The position numbers and the translations under genes are program-made. 64,000 bases of DNA. It comes from Streptomyces sp. MNU76. Its GTDB lineage: Bacteria; Actinomycetota; Actinomycetes; Streptomycetales; Streptomycetaceae. A model generated the notes under the pieces. That model saw only the letters and a program-made list of their open reading frames with translations, made no database searches and was not told the origin of the DNA. Positions 19,265-27,774 of the stretch are shown piece after piece; the stretch's first letter is position 1, and the number at the start of each line of letters is the position of its first letter. The DNA lies in the NCBI RefSeq assembly GCF_020982545.1, contig NZ_JAJKLK010000019.1, forward strand, positions 372,001-436,000, written 5' to 3'.

Positions 19265-20620
19265 GTGGAGCCCGATCTGTTCACCGCCGCCGCAGAAGAA
19301 CGCCAGGAGAAGGACCCGGCCGCCAGCCCTCTGGCCGTACGGATGCGCCCGCGCACCCTGGACGAGGTCGTGGGCCAGCAGCACCTGCTGAAGCCCGGCT
19401 CGCCCCTGCGCAGACTGGTCGGCGAGTCCGGCGGCGGCCCCGCCGGCCCCTCCTCGGTGATCCTCTGGGGCCCGCCCGGCACCGGCAAGACGACCCTGGC
19501 GTACGTCGTCTCCAAGGCCACCAACAAGCGGTTCGTGGAGCTCTCCGCGATCACGGCCGGAGTCAAGGAGGTCCGCGCGGTGATCGAGGGCGCCCGTCGT
19601 GCCACCGGCGGCTTCGGCAAGGAGACCGTCCTCTTCCTCGACGAGATCCACCGCTTCAGCAAGGCCCAGCAGGACTCCCTCCTCCCGGCCGTCGAGAACC
19701 GCTGGGTCACCCTGATCGCGGCGACCACGGAGAACCCGTACTTCTCGGTGATCTCCCCGCTGCTGTCCCGCTCCCTGCTCCTCACCCTCGAACCGCTCAC
19801 CGACGACGACCTGCGCGGGCTGCTCCAGCGCGCCCTCACCGACGAGCGCGGCCTGAAAGGCGCCGTCACCCTCCCCGAGGACACCGAGGCGCACCTCCTG
19901 CGGATCGCCGGCGGCGACGCCCGCCGTGCCCTGACCGCCCTGGAGGCCGCGGCCGGCGCGGCTCTCGACAAGGGGGAGGGGGAGATCGGTCTCCAGACGC
20001 TGGAGGAGACCGTCGACCGCGCCGCCGTGAAGTACGACCGCGACGGCGACCAGCACTACGACGTGGCCAGCGCCCTGATCAAGTCCATCCGCGGTTCGGA
20101 CGTGGACGCCGCGCTGCACTACCTGGCGCGGATGATCGAGGCCGGTGAGGACCCCCGGTTCATCGCCCGACGACTGATGATCTCCGCCAGCGAGGACATC
20201 GGCCTGGCCGATCCGAACGCGTTGCCCATAGCCGTCGCCGCCGCCCAGGCCGTCGCCATGATCGGCTTCCCCGAGGCGGCGCTCACCCTCAGCCACGCCA
20301 CCATCGCCCTCGCCCTGGCCCCGAAGTCCAACGCGGCGACGACCGCCATCGGCGCGGCCATGGAGGACGTGAGGAAGGGCCTGGCCGGTCCCGTGCCCCC
20401 GCATCTGCGGGACGGGCACTACAAGGGCGCGGCCAAACTCGGCCACGCCCAGGGGTATGTGTACCCGCACGACCTGCCCGAGGGCATCGCAGCCCAGCAG
20501 TACGCACCGGACGCCATCAAGGAGCGGGAGTACTACACCCCGACCCGGCACGGCGCCGAGGCCCGGTACGCCGACGCGGTGGAGTGGACCAGGAAGAACC
20601 TCGGTCGGAAGCAGTCCTGA
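19265..20620 (+). CDS. rarA: Replication-associated recombination protein RarA (MgsA)
   Basis: AAA+ clamp-loader-like ATPase acting at stalled forks. 451 aa from GTG 19265. N-terminal MEPDLF resembles the SSB-like acidic tip; then RPRTLDEVVGQQHLL, Walker A WGPPGTGKTT (about 70-79), Walker B LFLDEIHRFSKAQQD, and the C-terminal tetramerisation domain with ASEDIGLADPNA. No Shine-Dalgarno is seen before GTG 19265; TAGGGT at 19252-19257 could be a -10 for a nearly leaderless message. Confidence 0.94.
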   Translation: MEPDLFTAAAEERQEKDPAASPLAVRMRPRTLDEVVGQQHLLKPGSPLRRLVGESGGGPAGPSSVILWGPPGTGKTTLAYVVSKATNKRFVELSAITAGVKEVRAVIEGARRATGGFGKETVLFLDEIHRFSKAQQDSLLPAVENRWVTLIAATTENPYFSVISPLLSRSLLLTLEPLTDDDLRGLLQRALTDERGLKGAVTLPEDTEAHLLRIAGGDARRALTALEAAAGAALDKGEGEIGLQTLEETVDRAAVKYDRDGDQHYDVASALIKSIRGSDVDAALHYLARMIEAGEDPRFIARRLMISASEDIGLADPNALPIAVAAAQAVAMIGFPEAALTLSHATIALALAPKSNAATTAIGAAMEDVRKGLAGPVPPHLRDGHYKGAAKLGHAQGYVYPHDLPEGIAAQQYAPDAIKEREYYTPTRHGAEARYADAVEWTRKNLGRKQS

Positions 20621-20922
20621 ACCCCTGTAGACTCCTCCACAGTGCTGCGTCCCGTGTCCGGCTCCGGTCGGCGCCTCAGGCGGGACATCCAGCCGGATCT
20701 TCGGATCCAGGAGCGTCGCGCACCGTCGTAGGTGTCGCGGGCAGCCCACCACCACTCGGATTACCGGGACCGGTCGGTGGGCCGTTCGTGTGCTGCACGT
20801 ATGTGCCCAGACCAGGGGAGCGGCTACCCGACATGTCCCTCGCGGACCTGACGGGATTCCCCGGCTGCGGATGCGACCTCCCGTAACCCTGAGGCAGCCG
20901 AATTGAAGGAAAAGGAAAAGAA
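20621..20922 (+). promoter_or_regulatory. Long structured leader region of rpsD
   Basis: 302 bp without a gene. TAGACT at 20628-20633 is a plausible -10, which would give a leader of about 280 nt. Visible hairpins: GGATC-TTCG-GATCC (20695-20708, UUCG loop) and GCCCACC/GGTGGGC (20744-20750 with 20776-20782). S4 represses its own mRNA in several bacteria, so an autoregulatory leader is possible, but I cannot match a known leader class. Confidence 0.4.
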
Positions 20923-21537
20923 GTGGCGAACCAGTCCCGCCCCAAGGTCAAGAAGTCGCGTGCCCTCGGCATCGCGCTGACCCCGAAGGCCGTCAAGTAC
21001 TTCGAGGCCCGCCCCTACCCGCCGGGTGAGCACGGCCGTGGCCGCAAGCAGAACTCGGACTACAAGGTCCGTCTGCTCGAGAAGCAGCGTCTGCGCGCGC
21101 AGTACGACGTGTCCGAGCGCCAGCTCGTCCGCGCCTACGAGCGTGCCTCCAAGGTCCAGGGCAAGACCGGCGAGGCCCTGATCATCGAGCTCGAGCGCCG
21201 TCTCGACGCGCTGGTCCTGCGTTCGGGCATCGCCCGCACGATCTACCAGGCCCGCCAGATGGTCGTCCACGGCCACATCGAGGTCAACGGCCACAAGGTC
21301 GACAAGCCGTCCTTCCGCGTCAAGCCGGACGACGTCGTCATGGTCCGTGAGCGCAGCCGTCAGAAGCCGCTGTTCGAGGTCGCCCGCGAGGGTGGCTTCG
21401 CCGCCGACGGCGAGACCCCGCGCTACCTCCAGGTGAACCTGAAGGCCCTGGCCTTCCGTCTGGACCGCGACCCGAACCGCAAGGAGATCCCGGTCATCTG
21501 CGACGAGCAGCTCGTCGTCGAGTACTACGCCCGTTGA
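20923..21537 (+). CDS. rpsD: 30S ribosomal protein S4, cysteine-poor form
   Basis: Primary 16S rRNA-binding protein that nucleates 30S assembly. 204 aa from GTG 20923 with GGAAAAG just before it. The C-terminal S4 RNA-binding domain (LDALVLRSGIARTIYQARQMVVHGHIEVNGHKVD) is typical. The N terminus lacks the CxxC zinc ligands of the zinc-binding S4 form; the only cysteine is near the C terminus (VICDEQ). It is encoded alone here, outside the alpha ribosomal operon, as is usual in Streptomyces. Confidence 0.96.
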   Translation: MANQSRPKVKKSRALGIALTPKAVKYFEARPYPPGEHGRGRKQNSDYKVRLLEKQRLRAQYDVSERQLVRAYERASKVQGKTGEALIIELERRLDALVLRSGIARTIYQARQMVVHGHIEVNGHKVDKPSFRVKPDDVVMVRERSRQKPLFEVAREGGFAADGETPRYLQVNLKALAFRLDRDPNRKEIPVICDEQLVVEYYAR

Positions 21538-21576
21538 TCCTCTTTCGACGGACGTAGTACATACGCACCGAGCGTC

Positions 21577-21621
21577 AGCCCGTCGTCCCCCCCGCCCTCT
21601 TGGCGGGCGGGACGGCGGGCT
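21577..21621 (+). terminator. Hairpin terminator after rpsD
   Basis: Stem 21577-21596 with 21602-21621 (AGCCCG...GCC / GGC...CGGGCT, near-perfect over about 20 bp), 39 bp after the rpsD stop codon. Confidence 0.75.
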
Positions 21622-21757
21622 CTCGCCTTGCTACGGCGAGATCGCGGCGAGTCGGCGGCGGTCTCCGCGCTGGGCACTAATGCGGTACTGAGCGATCGCC
21701 GCGGCGCGATAGGCTCGGGACACGACTTTCGACGTTCAGGCATGTTCCAGGGAGCGG

Positions 21758-22213
21758 GTGCAGACAGTGTCCGGTGGAGAGGTGGCCGGGATCCTGGTGG
21801 CCGTCTTCTGGGCGATCCTGGTCTCCTTCCTCGCCGTCGCGCTGGCGAGGCTGGCCCAGACGCTCAAGGCGACCACCAAGCTCGTCGCGGACGTGACCGA
21901 CCAGGCCGTCCCCCTCCTCGCCGAAGCGTCCACCGCGGTCCGCTCCGCGCAGACCCAGATCGAGCGGGTCGACGCCATCGCGTCCGACGTCCAGGAGGTC
22001 ACGTCGAACGCCTCGGCGCTCTCCACGACCGTCGCGTCCACCTTCGGCGGCCCCCTCGTGAAGGTCGCTGCCTTCGGCTACGGCGTACGCCGGGCCATGG
22101 GCGGCCGCCGGGAGGGCGAGCCCGCCGAGGAGCGGCGTCGTACCGTGATCGTGGGACGCACCGTTCCGGGCACGCGCCGGAGCAGGCGTGACACCCGTGG
22201 AAAGAAGGACTGA
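21758..22213 (+). CDS. DUF948-type single-pass membrane protein
   Basis: 151 aa from GTG 21758; a second GTG at 21767 gives MSGGEVAG... and may be the true start, since the GGGAGCGG string sits only 3 nt from the first. One transmembrane helix near residues 10-30, followed by an amphipathic helical region of the DUF948 type (LAQTLKATTKLVADVTDQAVPLLAEAS) and a basic tail. Function unknown. It is followed after 7 bp by another small gene and then alaS, a conserved actinobacterial cluster. TAGGCT at 21710-21715 with TACTGA 18 bp upstream is a weak promoter candidate. Confidence 0.8.
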   Translation: MQTVSGGEVAGILVAVFWAILVSFLAVALARLAQTLKATTKLVADVTDQAVPLLAEASTAVRSAQTQIERVDAIASDVQEVTSNASALSTTVASTFGGPLVKVAAFGYGVRRAMGGRREGEPAEERRRTVIVGRTVPGTRRSRRDTRGKKD

Positions 22214-22220
22214 CCGAGCG

Positions 22221-22595
22221 ATGTTCCGCCGTACGTTCTGGTTCACCACAGGGGTCGCCGCCGGAGTGTGGGCCACCACCAAGGTCAACCGCAAGCTGAA
22301 GCAGCTCACCCCCGAGCACCTCGCCACCCAGGCCGCGCACAAGGCGGTCGAGGCGGGCCACAGGATCAAGGACCGGGCCGTGCACTTCGCGCTCGACGTC
22401 CGCGACAACATGGCCCAGCGGGAGGCCGAGTTGGGCGAGGCACTCGGCATCGAGGCCAACCCCGACACGTACCCGGAGCTTCCGGCCCCACGGCGCGTCG
22501 TCGCCATCGAGAACAGCAACACCCCGAAGTACAGCAGGAATCCGCGGTACGCCGACAACTCGTCGTACCCGTACAACCGGAATGAGGACCACTGA
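22221..22595 (+). CDS. Small conserved actinobacterial protein of unknown function
   Basis: 124 aa from ATG 22221 (AGAAGGA about 12 nt before). An N-terminal hydrophobic stretch (FWFTTGVAAGVWATTKV) may be a membrane anchor; the rest is basic and helical (KQLTPEHLATQAAHKAVEAGHRIKDRAVHFALDV) with a polar tail ending in Asn/Tyr/Ser. No catalytic motif. Its stop overlaps the alaS ATG, so it is probably co-translated with alaS. Confidence 0.78.
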   Translation: MFRRTFWFTTGVAAGVWATTKVNRKLKQLTPEHLATQAAHKAVEAGHRIKDRAVHFALDVRDNMAQREAELGEALGIEANPDTYPELPAPRRVVAIENSNTPKYSRNPRYADNSSYPYNRNEDH

Positions 22596-25267
22596 TGGAG
22601 TCGGCCGAGATTCGTCGCCGCTGGTTGAGCTTCTTCGAGGAGCGCGGTCACACCGTTGTCCCTTCGGCGTCGCTCATCGCGGACGACCCGACTCTGCTCC
22701 TGGTCAACGCGGGCATGGTCCCCTTCAAGCCGTACTTCCTGGGTGAGGTCAAGCCCTCCTTCGCCCGCGCCACCAGCGTCCAGAAGTGCGTCCGCACGCC
22801 TGACATCGAAGAGGTCGGCAAGACCACCCGGCACGGCACGTTCTTCCAGATGTGCGGCAACTTCTCCTTCGGCGACTACTTCAAGGAAGGCGCCATCAAG
22901 CACGCCTGGGAGCTGCTCACCAGCCCCCAGGACAAGGGTGGTTACGGCCTGGAGCCGGAGAAGCTCTGGATCACCGTCTACAAGGACGACGACGAGGCCG
23001 AGCGCATCTGGCACGAGCAGATCGGCGTGCCCAAGGAGCGCATCCAGCGCCTCGGCATGAAGGACAACTACTGGTCCATGGGCGTCCCCGGCCCGTGCGG
23101 CCCGTGTTCCGAGATCAACTACGACCGCGGTCCGGAGTTCGGCGTCGAGGGCGGCCCCGCCGTCAACGACGAGCGGTACGTGGAGATCTGGAACCTGGTC
23201 TTCATGCAGTACGAGCGCGGCGAGGGCACCTCGAAGGAGGACTTCGAGATCCTCGGCGAGCTGCCCAGCAAGAACATCGACACGGGCCTCGGCCTGGAGC
23301 GCCTCGCCATGATTCTGCAGGGCGTGCAGAACATGTACGAGATCGACACCTCCATGGCGGTCATCAACAAGGCCACCGAGCTGACCGGCGTCCGCTACGG
23401 CGACGCCAAGGACTCCGACGTCTCCCTGCGTGTGGTCACCGACCACATCCGCACCGCCGTGATGCTCATCGGCGACGGCGTCACCCCCGGCAACGAGGGC
23501 CGTGGTTACGTCCTGCGCCGCATCATGCGCCGCGCCATCCGCAACATGCGCCTCCTCGGCGCCACCGGCCCGGTCGTCAAGGACCTCATCGACGTCGTCA
23601 TCGGCATGATGGGTCAGCAGTACCCCGAGCTGATCACCGACCGCGAGCGCATCGAGAAGGTGGCCCTCGCCGAGGAGAACGCCTTCCTCAAGACGTTGAA
23701 GGCCGGCACCAACATCCTCGACACCGCCGTGACCGAGACCAAGGCCACCGGTGGCCGGGTCCTCGCCGGTGACAAGGCCTTCCTGCTCCACGACACCTGG
23801 GGCTTCCCGATCGACCTCACCCTGGAGATGGCCGCCGAACAGGGCCTCTCCGTGGACGAGGACGGCTTCCGCCGTCTGATGAAGGAGCAGCGGGACCGCG
23901 CCAAGGCCGACGCCCGCGCCAAGAAGACCGGCCACGCCGACCTCGGCGCCTACCGCGAGATCGCCGACGCCGCCGGCGAGACCGAGTTCATCGGCTACTC
24001 GGACACCGAGGGCGAGTCCACGGTCGTCGGCATCCTCGTCGACGGCCTCTCCTCACCTGCCGCCACCGAGGGCGACGAGGTCGAGATCGTCCTCGACCGC
24101 ACCCCGTTCTACGCCGAGGGCGGCGGCCAGATCGGCGACACCGGCCGGATCAAGGTCGACTCCGGTGCCGTCATCGAGATCCGCGACTGCCAGAAGCCGG
24201 TCCCGGGCGTGTACGTCCACAAGGGCGTCGTCCAGGTCGGCGAGGTGACCGTCGGCGCCAAGGCCCAGGCCTCGATCGACGGCCGCCGCCGTACGGCCAT
24301 CGCCCGCGCCCACTCGGCCACCCACCTCACCCACCAGGCCCTGCGCGACGCCCTCGGCCCGACGGCCGCCCAGGCCGGTTCCGAGAACCAGCCCGGCCGC
24401 TTCCGCTTCGACTTCGGCTCCCCGTCCGCCGTTCCGACGGCCGTGATGACCGACGTCGAGCAGAAGATCAACGAGGTGCTCTCCCGCGACCTGGACGTCC
24501 ACGCGGAGATCCTGAGCCTCGACGAGGCCAAGAAACAGGGCGCCATCGCCGAGTTCGGCGAGAAGTACGGCGAGCGGGTCCGTGTCGTCACCATCGGCGA
24601 CTTCTCCAAGGAGCTGTGCGGTGGCACGCACGTCCACAACACCTCGCAGCTCGGCCTGGTCAAGCTGCTGGGGGAGTCCTCGATCGGTTCCGGTGTGCGC
24701 CGTATCGAGGCCCTGGTCGGCGTCGACGCCTACAACTTCCTCGCCCGTGAGCACACGGTCGTCGCCCAGCTCCAGGAGCTGATCAAGGGCCGTCCCGAGG
24801 AGCTTCCGGAGAAGGTCTCCGCCATGCTCGGCAAGCTCAAGGATGCCGAGAAGGAGATCGAGAAGTTCCGCGCCGAGAAGGTGCTGCAGGCCGCCGCCGG
24901 TCTCGCCGAGTCCGCCAAGGACGTCGCCGGCGTCGCTCTCGTGACCGGACAGGTCCCGGACGGCACCACCGCCGACGACCTCCGCAAGCTCGTCCTCGAC
25001 GTGCGCGGACGCATCCAGGGCGGCCGGGCCGTCGTGGTCGCCCTGTTCACCGTCGTGAACGGCAAGCCGCTGACGGTCATCGCCACCAACGAGGCCGCCC
25101 GCGAGCGTGGCCTGAAGGCCGGTGACCTGGTCCGTACGGCCGCCAAGACGCTCGGCGGCGGCGGTGGCGGCAAGCCGGACGTCGCCCAGGGCGGTGGCCA
25201 GAACGCGGCCGCCGTCGGTGAGGCCGTGAACGCGGTCGAGCGCCTGGTCGCCGAGACGGCCAAGTGA
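22595..25267 (+). CDS. alaS: Alanyl-tRNA synthetase
   Basis: 890 aa from ATG 22595. Charges tRNA-Ala and clears mischarged Ser/Gly. N-terminal class II core with RATSVQKCVRTPDIEEVGKTTRHGTFFQM-type segment and GPCSEINYDRG; editing domain with HSATH (AHSATHLTH) and CGGTHVHNTSQLG zinc-type motifs; C-terminal oligomerisation domain with a glycine run (LGGGGGGKPDVAQGGG). Length and all motifs are normal. The stop overlaps ruvX (GTGA). Confidence 0.97.
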   Translation: MESAEIRRRWLSFFEERGHTVVPSASLIADDPTLLLVNAGMVPFKPYFLGEVKPSFARATSVQKCVRTPDIEEVGKTTRHGTFFQMCGNFSFGDYFKEGAIKHAWELLTSPQDKGGYGLEPEKLWITVYKDDDEAERIWHEQIGVPKERIQRLGMKDNYWSMGVPGPCGPCSEINYDRGPEFGVEGGPAVNDERYVEIWNLVFMQYERGEGTSKEDFEILGELPSKNIDTGLGLERLAMILQGVQNMYEIDTSMAVINKATELTGVRYGDAKDSDVSLRVVTDHIRTAVMLIGDGVTPGNEGRGYVLRRIMRRAIRNMRLLGATGPVVKDLIDVVIGMMGQQYPELITDRERIEKVALAEENAFLKTLKAGTNILDTAVTETKATGGRVLAGDKAFLLHDTWGFPIDLTLEMAAEQGLSVDEDGFRRLMKEQRDRAKADARAKKTGHADLGAYREIADAAGETEFIGYSDTEGESTVVGILVDGLSSPAATEGDEVEIVLDRTPFYAEGGGQIGDTGRIKVDSGAVIEIRDCQKPVPGVYVHKGVVQVGEVTVGAKAQASIDGRRRTAIARAHSATHLTHQALRDALGPTAAQAGSENQPGRFRFDFGSPSAVPTAVMTDVEQKINEVLSRDLDVHAEILSLDEAKKQGAIAEFGEKYGERVRVVTIGDFSKELCGGTHVHNTSQLGLVKLLGESSIGSGVRRIEALVGVDAYNFLAREHTVVAQLQELIKGRPEELPEKVSAMLGKLKDAEKEIEKFRAEKVLQAAAGLAESAKDVAGVALVTGQVPDGTTADDLRKLVLDVRGRIQGGRAVVVALFTVVNGKPLTVIATNEAARERGLKAGDLVRTAAKTLGGGGGGKPDVAQGGGQNAAAVGEAVNAVERLVAETAK

Positions 25268-25770
25268 GCACCACGGATCACACGAGCGAAGGCGACGGTC
25301 CGGCCATGCGCCGTGGCCGCCGCCTCGCGATCGACGTCGGGGACGCCCGTATCGGGGTCGCCTCCTGCGACCCCGACGGGATCCTCGCCACCCCCGTCGA
25401 GACGGTGCCCGGACGCGATGTCCCGGCAGCTCAGCGCCGATTGAGACAGCTGGTCGACGAATACGTACCTATCGAGGTCATCGTCGGTCTGCCACGCTCC
25501 CTGAAAGGCGGAGAGGGCCCGGCCGCGGTCAAGGTACGGGGTTTCGCCCAGGAGTTGGCCCGCATGATCGCGCCCGTTCCGGTCAGACTCATCGACGAGA
25601 GGATGACCACAGTGACGGCCGGTCAAGGACTTCGTGCCTCGGGTGTGAAATCCAAGAAGGGCAGGTCGGTCATCGATCAGGCAGCGGCCGTGATCATCCT
25701 GCAACAAGCGCTGGAATCCGAACGGGCGTCAGGCACAGCACCGGGCGAGGGCGTCGAAGCCACCGCCTGA
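25264..25770 (+). CDS. ruvX: Putative pre-16S rRNA nuclease RuvX (YqgF)
   Basis: RNase H-fold nuclease of the YqgF family that matures the 16S rRNA 5' end. 168 aa from GTG 25264, overlapping alaS by 4 bp. Conserved acidic sites: AIDVGDARIGVA, LIDERMTTVTA and DQAAAVIILQ. It normally precedes mltG directly; here about 180 bp of native leader and then the IscB element separate the two. Confidence 0.95.
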   Translation: MSTTDHTSEGDGPAMRRGRRLAIDVGDARIGVASCDPDGILATPVETVPGRDVPAAQRRLRQLVDEYVPIEVIVGLPRSLKGGEGPAAVKVRGFAQELARMIAPVPVRLIDERMTTVTAGQGLRASGVKSKKGRSVIDQAAAVIILQQALESERASGTAPGEGVEATA

Positions 25771-25936
25771 CAGCTGACTTGTCGCGTAACGCCCGTGTGA
25801 CTGTCTTCGCCAGCCAAGGAGGCGGCCGTGAAACCTTTCTCGGTAGCGAAGTGAATGTCAGTTGATCGCGATACGGTAACGTTCCTCATTGTGCAGTGGG
25901 TGTTCGAGCAGCCGCCGCACAGCAATGAGGTGGTAT

Positions 25937-25985
25937 GAGGTGCCGAATGATGACCGCTAGGCCTTGCCCTGCCTCGCGGCTCTAG
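25937..25985 (+). promoter_or_regulatory. Displaced native mltG ribosome-binding site and orphan start
   Basis: GAGGTG at 25937-25942 lies 4 nt before ATG 25947. Joined to the sequence right of the element (CTGAGTATGG at 27775 onward) it would make the normal mltG start MTEYG. In the present sequence it opens a 12-codon ORF that stops at TAG 25983-25985 inside the element's left end. Confidence 0.6.
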
Positions 25986-26350
25986 GGGATCGGTCGCTCG
26001 CTCCTCAGCCTTGCTGGCTGGGGCCTTCTTGCATGAGGTGCGAAGGCCCGTGGGTGACCAGCCCGAGTCACCGTGTGGAGGAGGTGTGATCGGTGACTAC
26101 GTTTCAGGTGAATGAGAAGACCCACCAGGCCGTGCTTCCTCAGCGGCCTGCTCTGGAATCCGTGGCAGCAGACAACCCTGGGAGCAGGGACGAAACGGGC
26201 TGCGGACCCTCTGGGCGACAGCACGGAGGAACTGTCCTGGAACATGGGCGAGGGGAGATGCGTGAGTCCGACCTCCAGGCTCCCGCACGTCACCTTGAGG
26301 CTGCTGCGTCAGCAACAGCCGAGAGAGTGCAAGCTGCCGGTAACGGCAGC
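25951..26350 (+). ncRNA. Predicted omega RNA (HEARO RNA) of the IscB system
   Basis: The 400 bp between the left end and iscB contain successive helices: GACCG-CTAG-GCC with GGC-CTAG-CGGTC (25952-25963 with 25978-25995), GGGCCTTC/GAAGGCCC (26021-26028 with 26042-26049), with GGCTGG/CCAGCC outside it (26016-26021 with 26058-26063) competing with GGTGAC/GTCACC (26053-26058 with 26067-26072), CAGGCCG/CGGCCTG (26126-26132 with 26144-26150), CCCTG/CAGGG (26176-26189), CCTGG/CCAGG (26236-26240 with 26275-26279), TGCTG/CAGCA (26302-26314), and GCTGCCG-GTAA-CGGCAGC (26333-26350), a GNRA hairpin ending at the base before the iscB ATG. In IscB systems the guide is the 5' end of this RNA, taken from the left flank; here that is about 16-20 nt ending at 25946 or 25950. 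The RNA ends are inferred. Confidence 0.7.
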
Positions 26351-27774
26351 ATGAAACGGCATGGCGTCGGCTCGGGCGCGGCCTACGTGGCTGTGCTTGA
26401 TCGGCATGGGGTTCCGCTCATGCCGTGCCATCCTGCTCGTGCCCGCGAGCTTCTCGCCAAGGGGCGAGCGGTTGTGGTGCGGCACACGCCTTTCGCGATC
26501 CGCTTGAAGGATCGGGAAGCCAACGAATCGAGTGTGTCCGGCGTGGCCGTACGTATCGATCCCGGTTCGAAAGGAACCGGGATTGCTGTGACTGCTGACT
26601 TCACAGTAGAGAACAGTGAGCCAGCAGTGCACCATAAAGCGCGGCGAGGGCTGGCAGCCATCGAAATCCAACACCGTGGCGCGCAGATCCATAAAGGAAT
26701 GCAGCAGCGAGCCAATTATCGGCGTGCCCGGAGGTCACGAAATCTTCGCCATCGCGCTCCTCGATTTGACAATCGTACTCGTCCAGATGGCTGGTTGGCC
26801 CCCTCATTGCAGCACCGAGTGGACACAGTTGGTTCAATCGTTGAACGGCTGGTGCGTTACTTCCCTGTCATAGAAATTCACGTCGAACGGGTTTGCTTCG
26901 ACCTTCACGCAATGAGTGAGGGAAAGAACCATCTTGAGGCCGGGAAGTATCAGCAGGGCACCCTCGCCGGGTATGAGATCCGTCAGTACCTGCTGGAGAA
27001 ATGGGGGCGAGCATGCGCCTACTGCGGAGCCGAGGGTATTCCGTTGCAGGTGGAGCACATCCTGCCCAAGGCGCGTGGTGGTTCTGACCGAATCTCCAAC
27101 CTCACCCTTGCGTGCTCGCCTTGTAATCGCGCCAAAGGCGCACAGCCGGTGACGGAATTTATGAGTCGGCGCCCACATACGCTGAAGCGGATTCTGGGTA
27201 TGGCCAAAGCTCCGTTGAAAGATGCGGCCGCTGTGAATACGACGCGTTGGCGGATCATGGAACGCCTTCGTGAAACAGGATTTCCTGTGTATGGGTGGTC
27301 CGGTGGTCGAACCCAGCATAATCGCATCAATCAAGGGCTTGCGAAGTCCCATACTTTGGATGCGCTTGCAGTCGGCGATATCGACAGCTGTACAACTATT
27401 GTTCGCTATCCTGAGAGGGTCCTTGTAGCGACCGCAATGGGACGTGGCGGATATGCTCGTACGCGTCCTGACCGAAATGGATTCCCCCGTTTGAGGCTGC
27501 CTCGCAGCAAGCAATTCTTCGGCTATTCGACTGGTGATTTGGTGCGCGCCGTCATTCCTGCAGGCAAGTACGCTGGTACAAGGGTCGGCCGGGTTGCTGT
27601 ACGTGCTACTGGCCGGTTCAATATCCGTTCTGCTCAGGGAACGGCCCAGGGAATCCACCACCGCCACATGTACCTGTTGCAACGAGCTGATGGCTACGGC
27701 TACACCACCAGAGAGGAGGAAGGCGTGTATCTGACGGGCAACAACGGCCTGAGGCGCGCCGACAATCCTGATGA
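25951..27774 (+). mobile_element. IscB-omegaRNA (HEARO-type) element inserted at the mltG start codon
   Basis: About 1.82 kb. ATGA is present at both junctions (25947-25950 left, 27771-27774 right), so the boundary is ambiguous by 4 bp (25947-27770 is equivalent). The cargo is one structured RNA region plus iscB; there is no TnpA-type transposase, hence the copy is non-autonomous or homing-like. HEARO/IscB elements are known to lack long inverted repeats and to sit beside short fixed tetranucleotides, which fits. A small hairpin (CGGC/GCCG, 27745-27761) lies just inside the right end. The flanks are ruvX and mltG, genes normally adjacent in Streptomyces. Confidence 0.85.

Noticed and set aside
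20584..20886. 100-codon ORF before rpsD
   Set aside because: Overlaps the rarA end, lacks a ribosome site and is Pro/Gly/Ser-rich; the region is better read as the rpsD leader.
26093..26350. 86-codon in-frame N-terminal extension of iscB from GTG 26093
   Set aside because: It overlaps the helices of the predicted omega RNA, shows no protein homology that I recognise, and ATG 26351 lies a short distance before the PLMP domain.
25771..27774. CRISPR array or cas genes near the nuclease
   Set aside because: No regularly spaced repeats and no Cas1/Cas2-like genes are present anywhere in the window.
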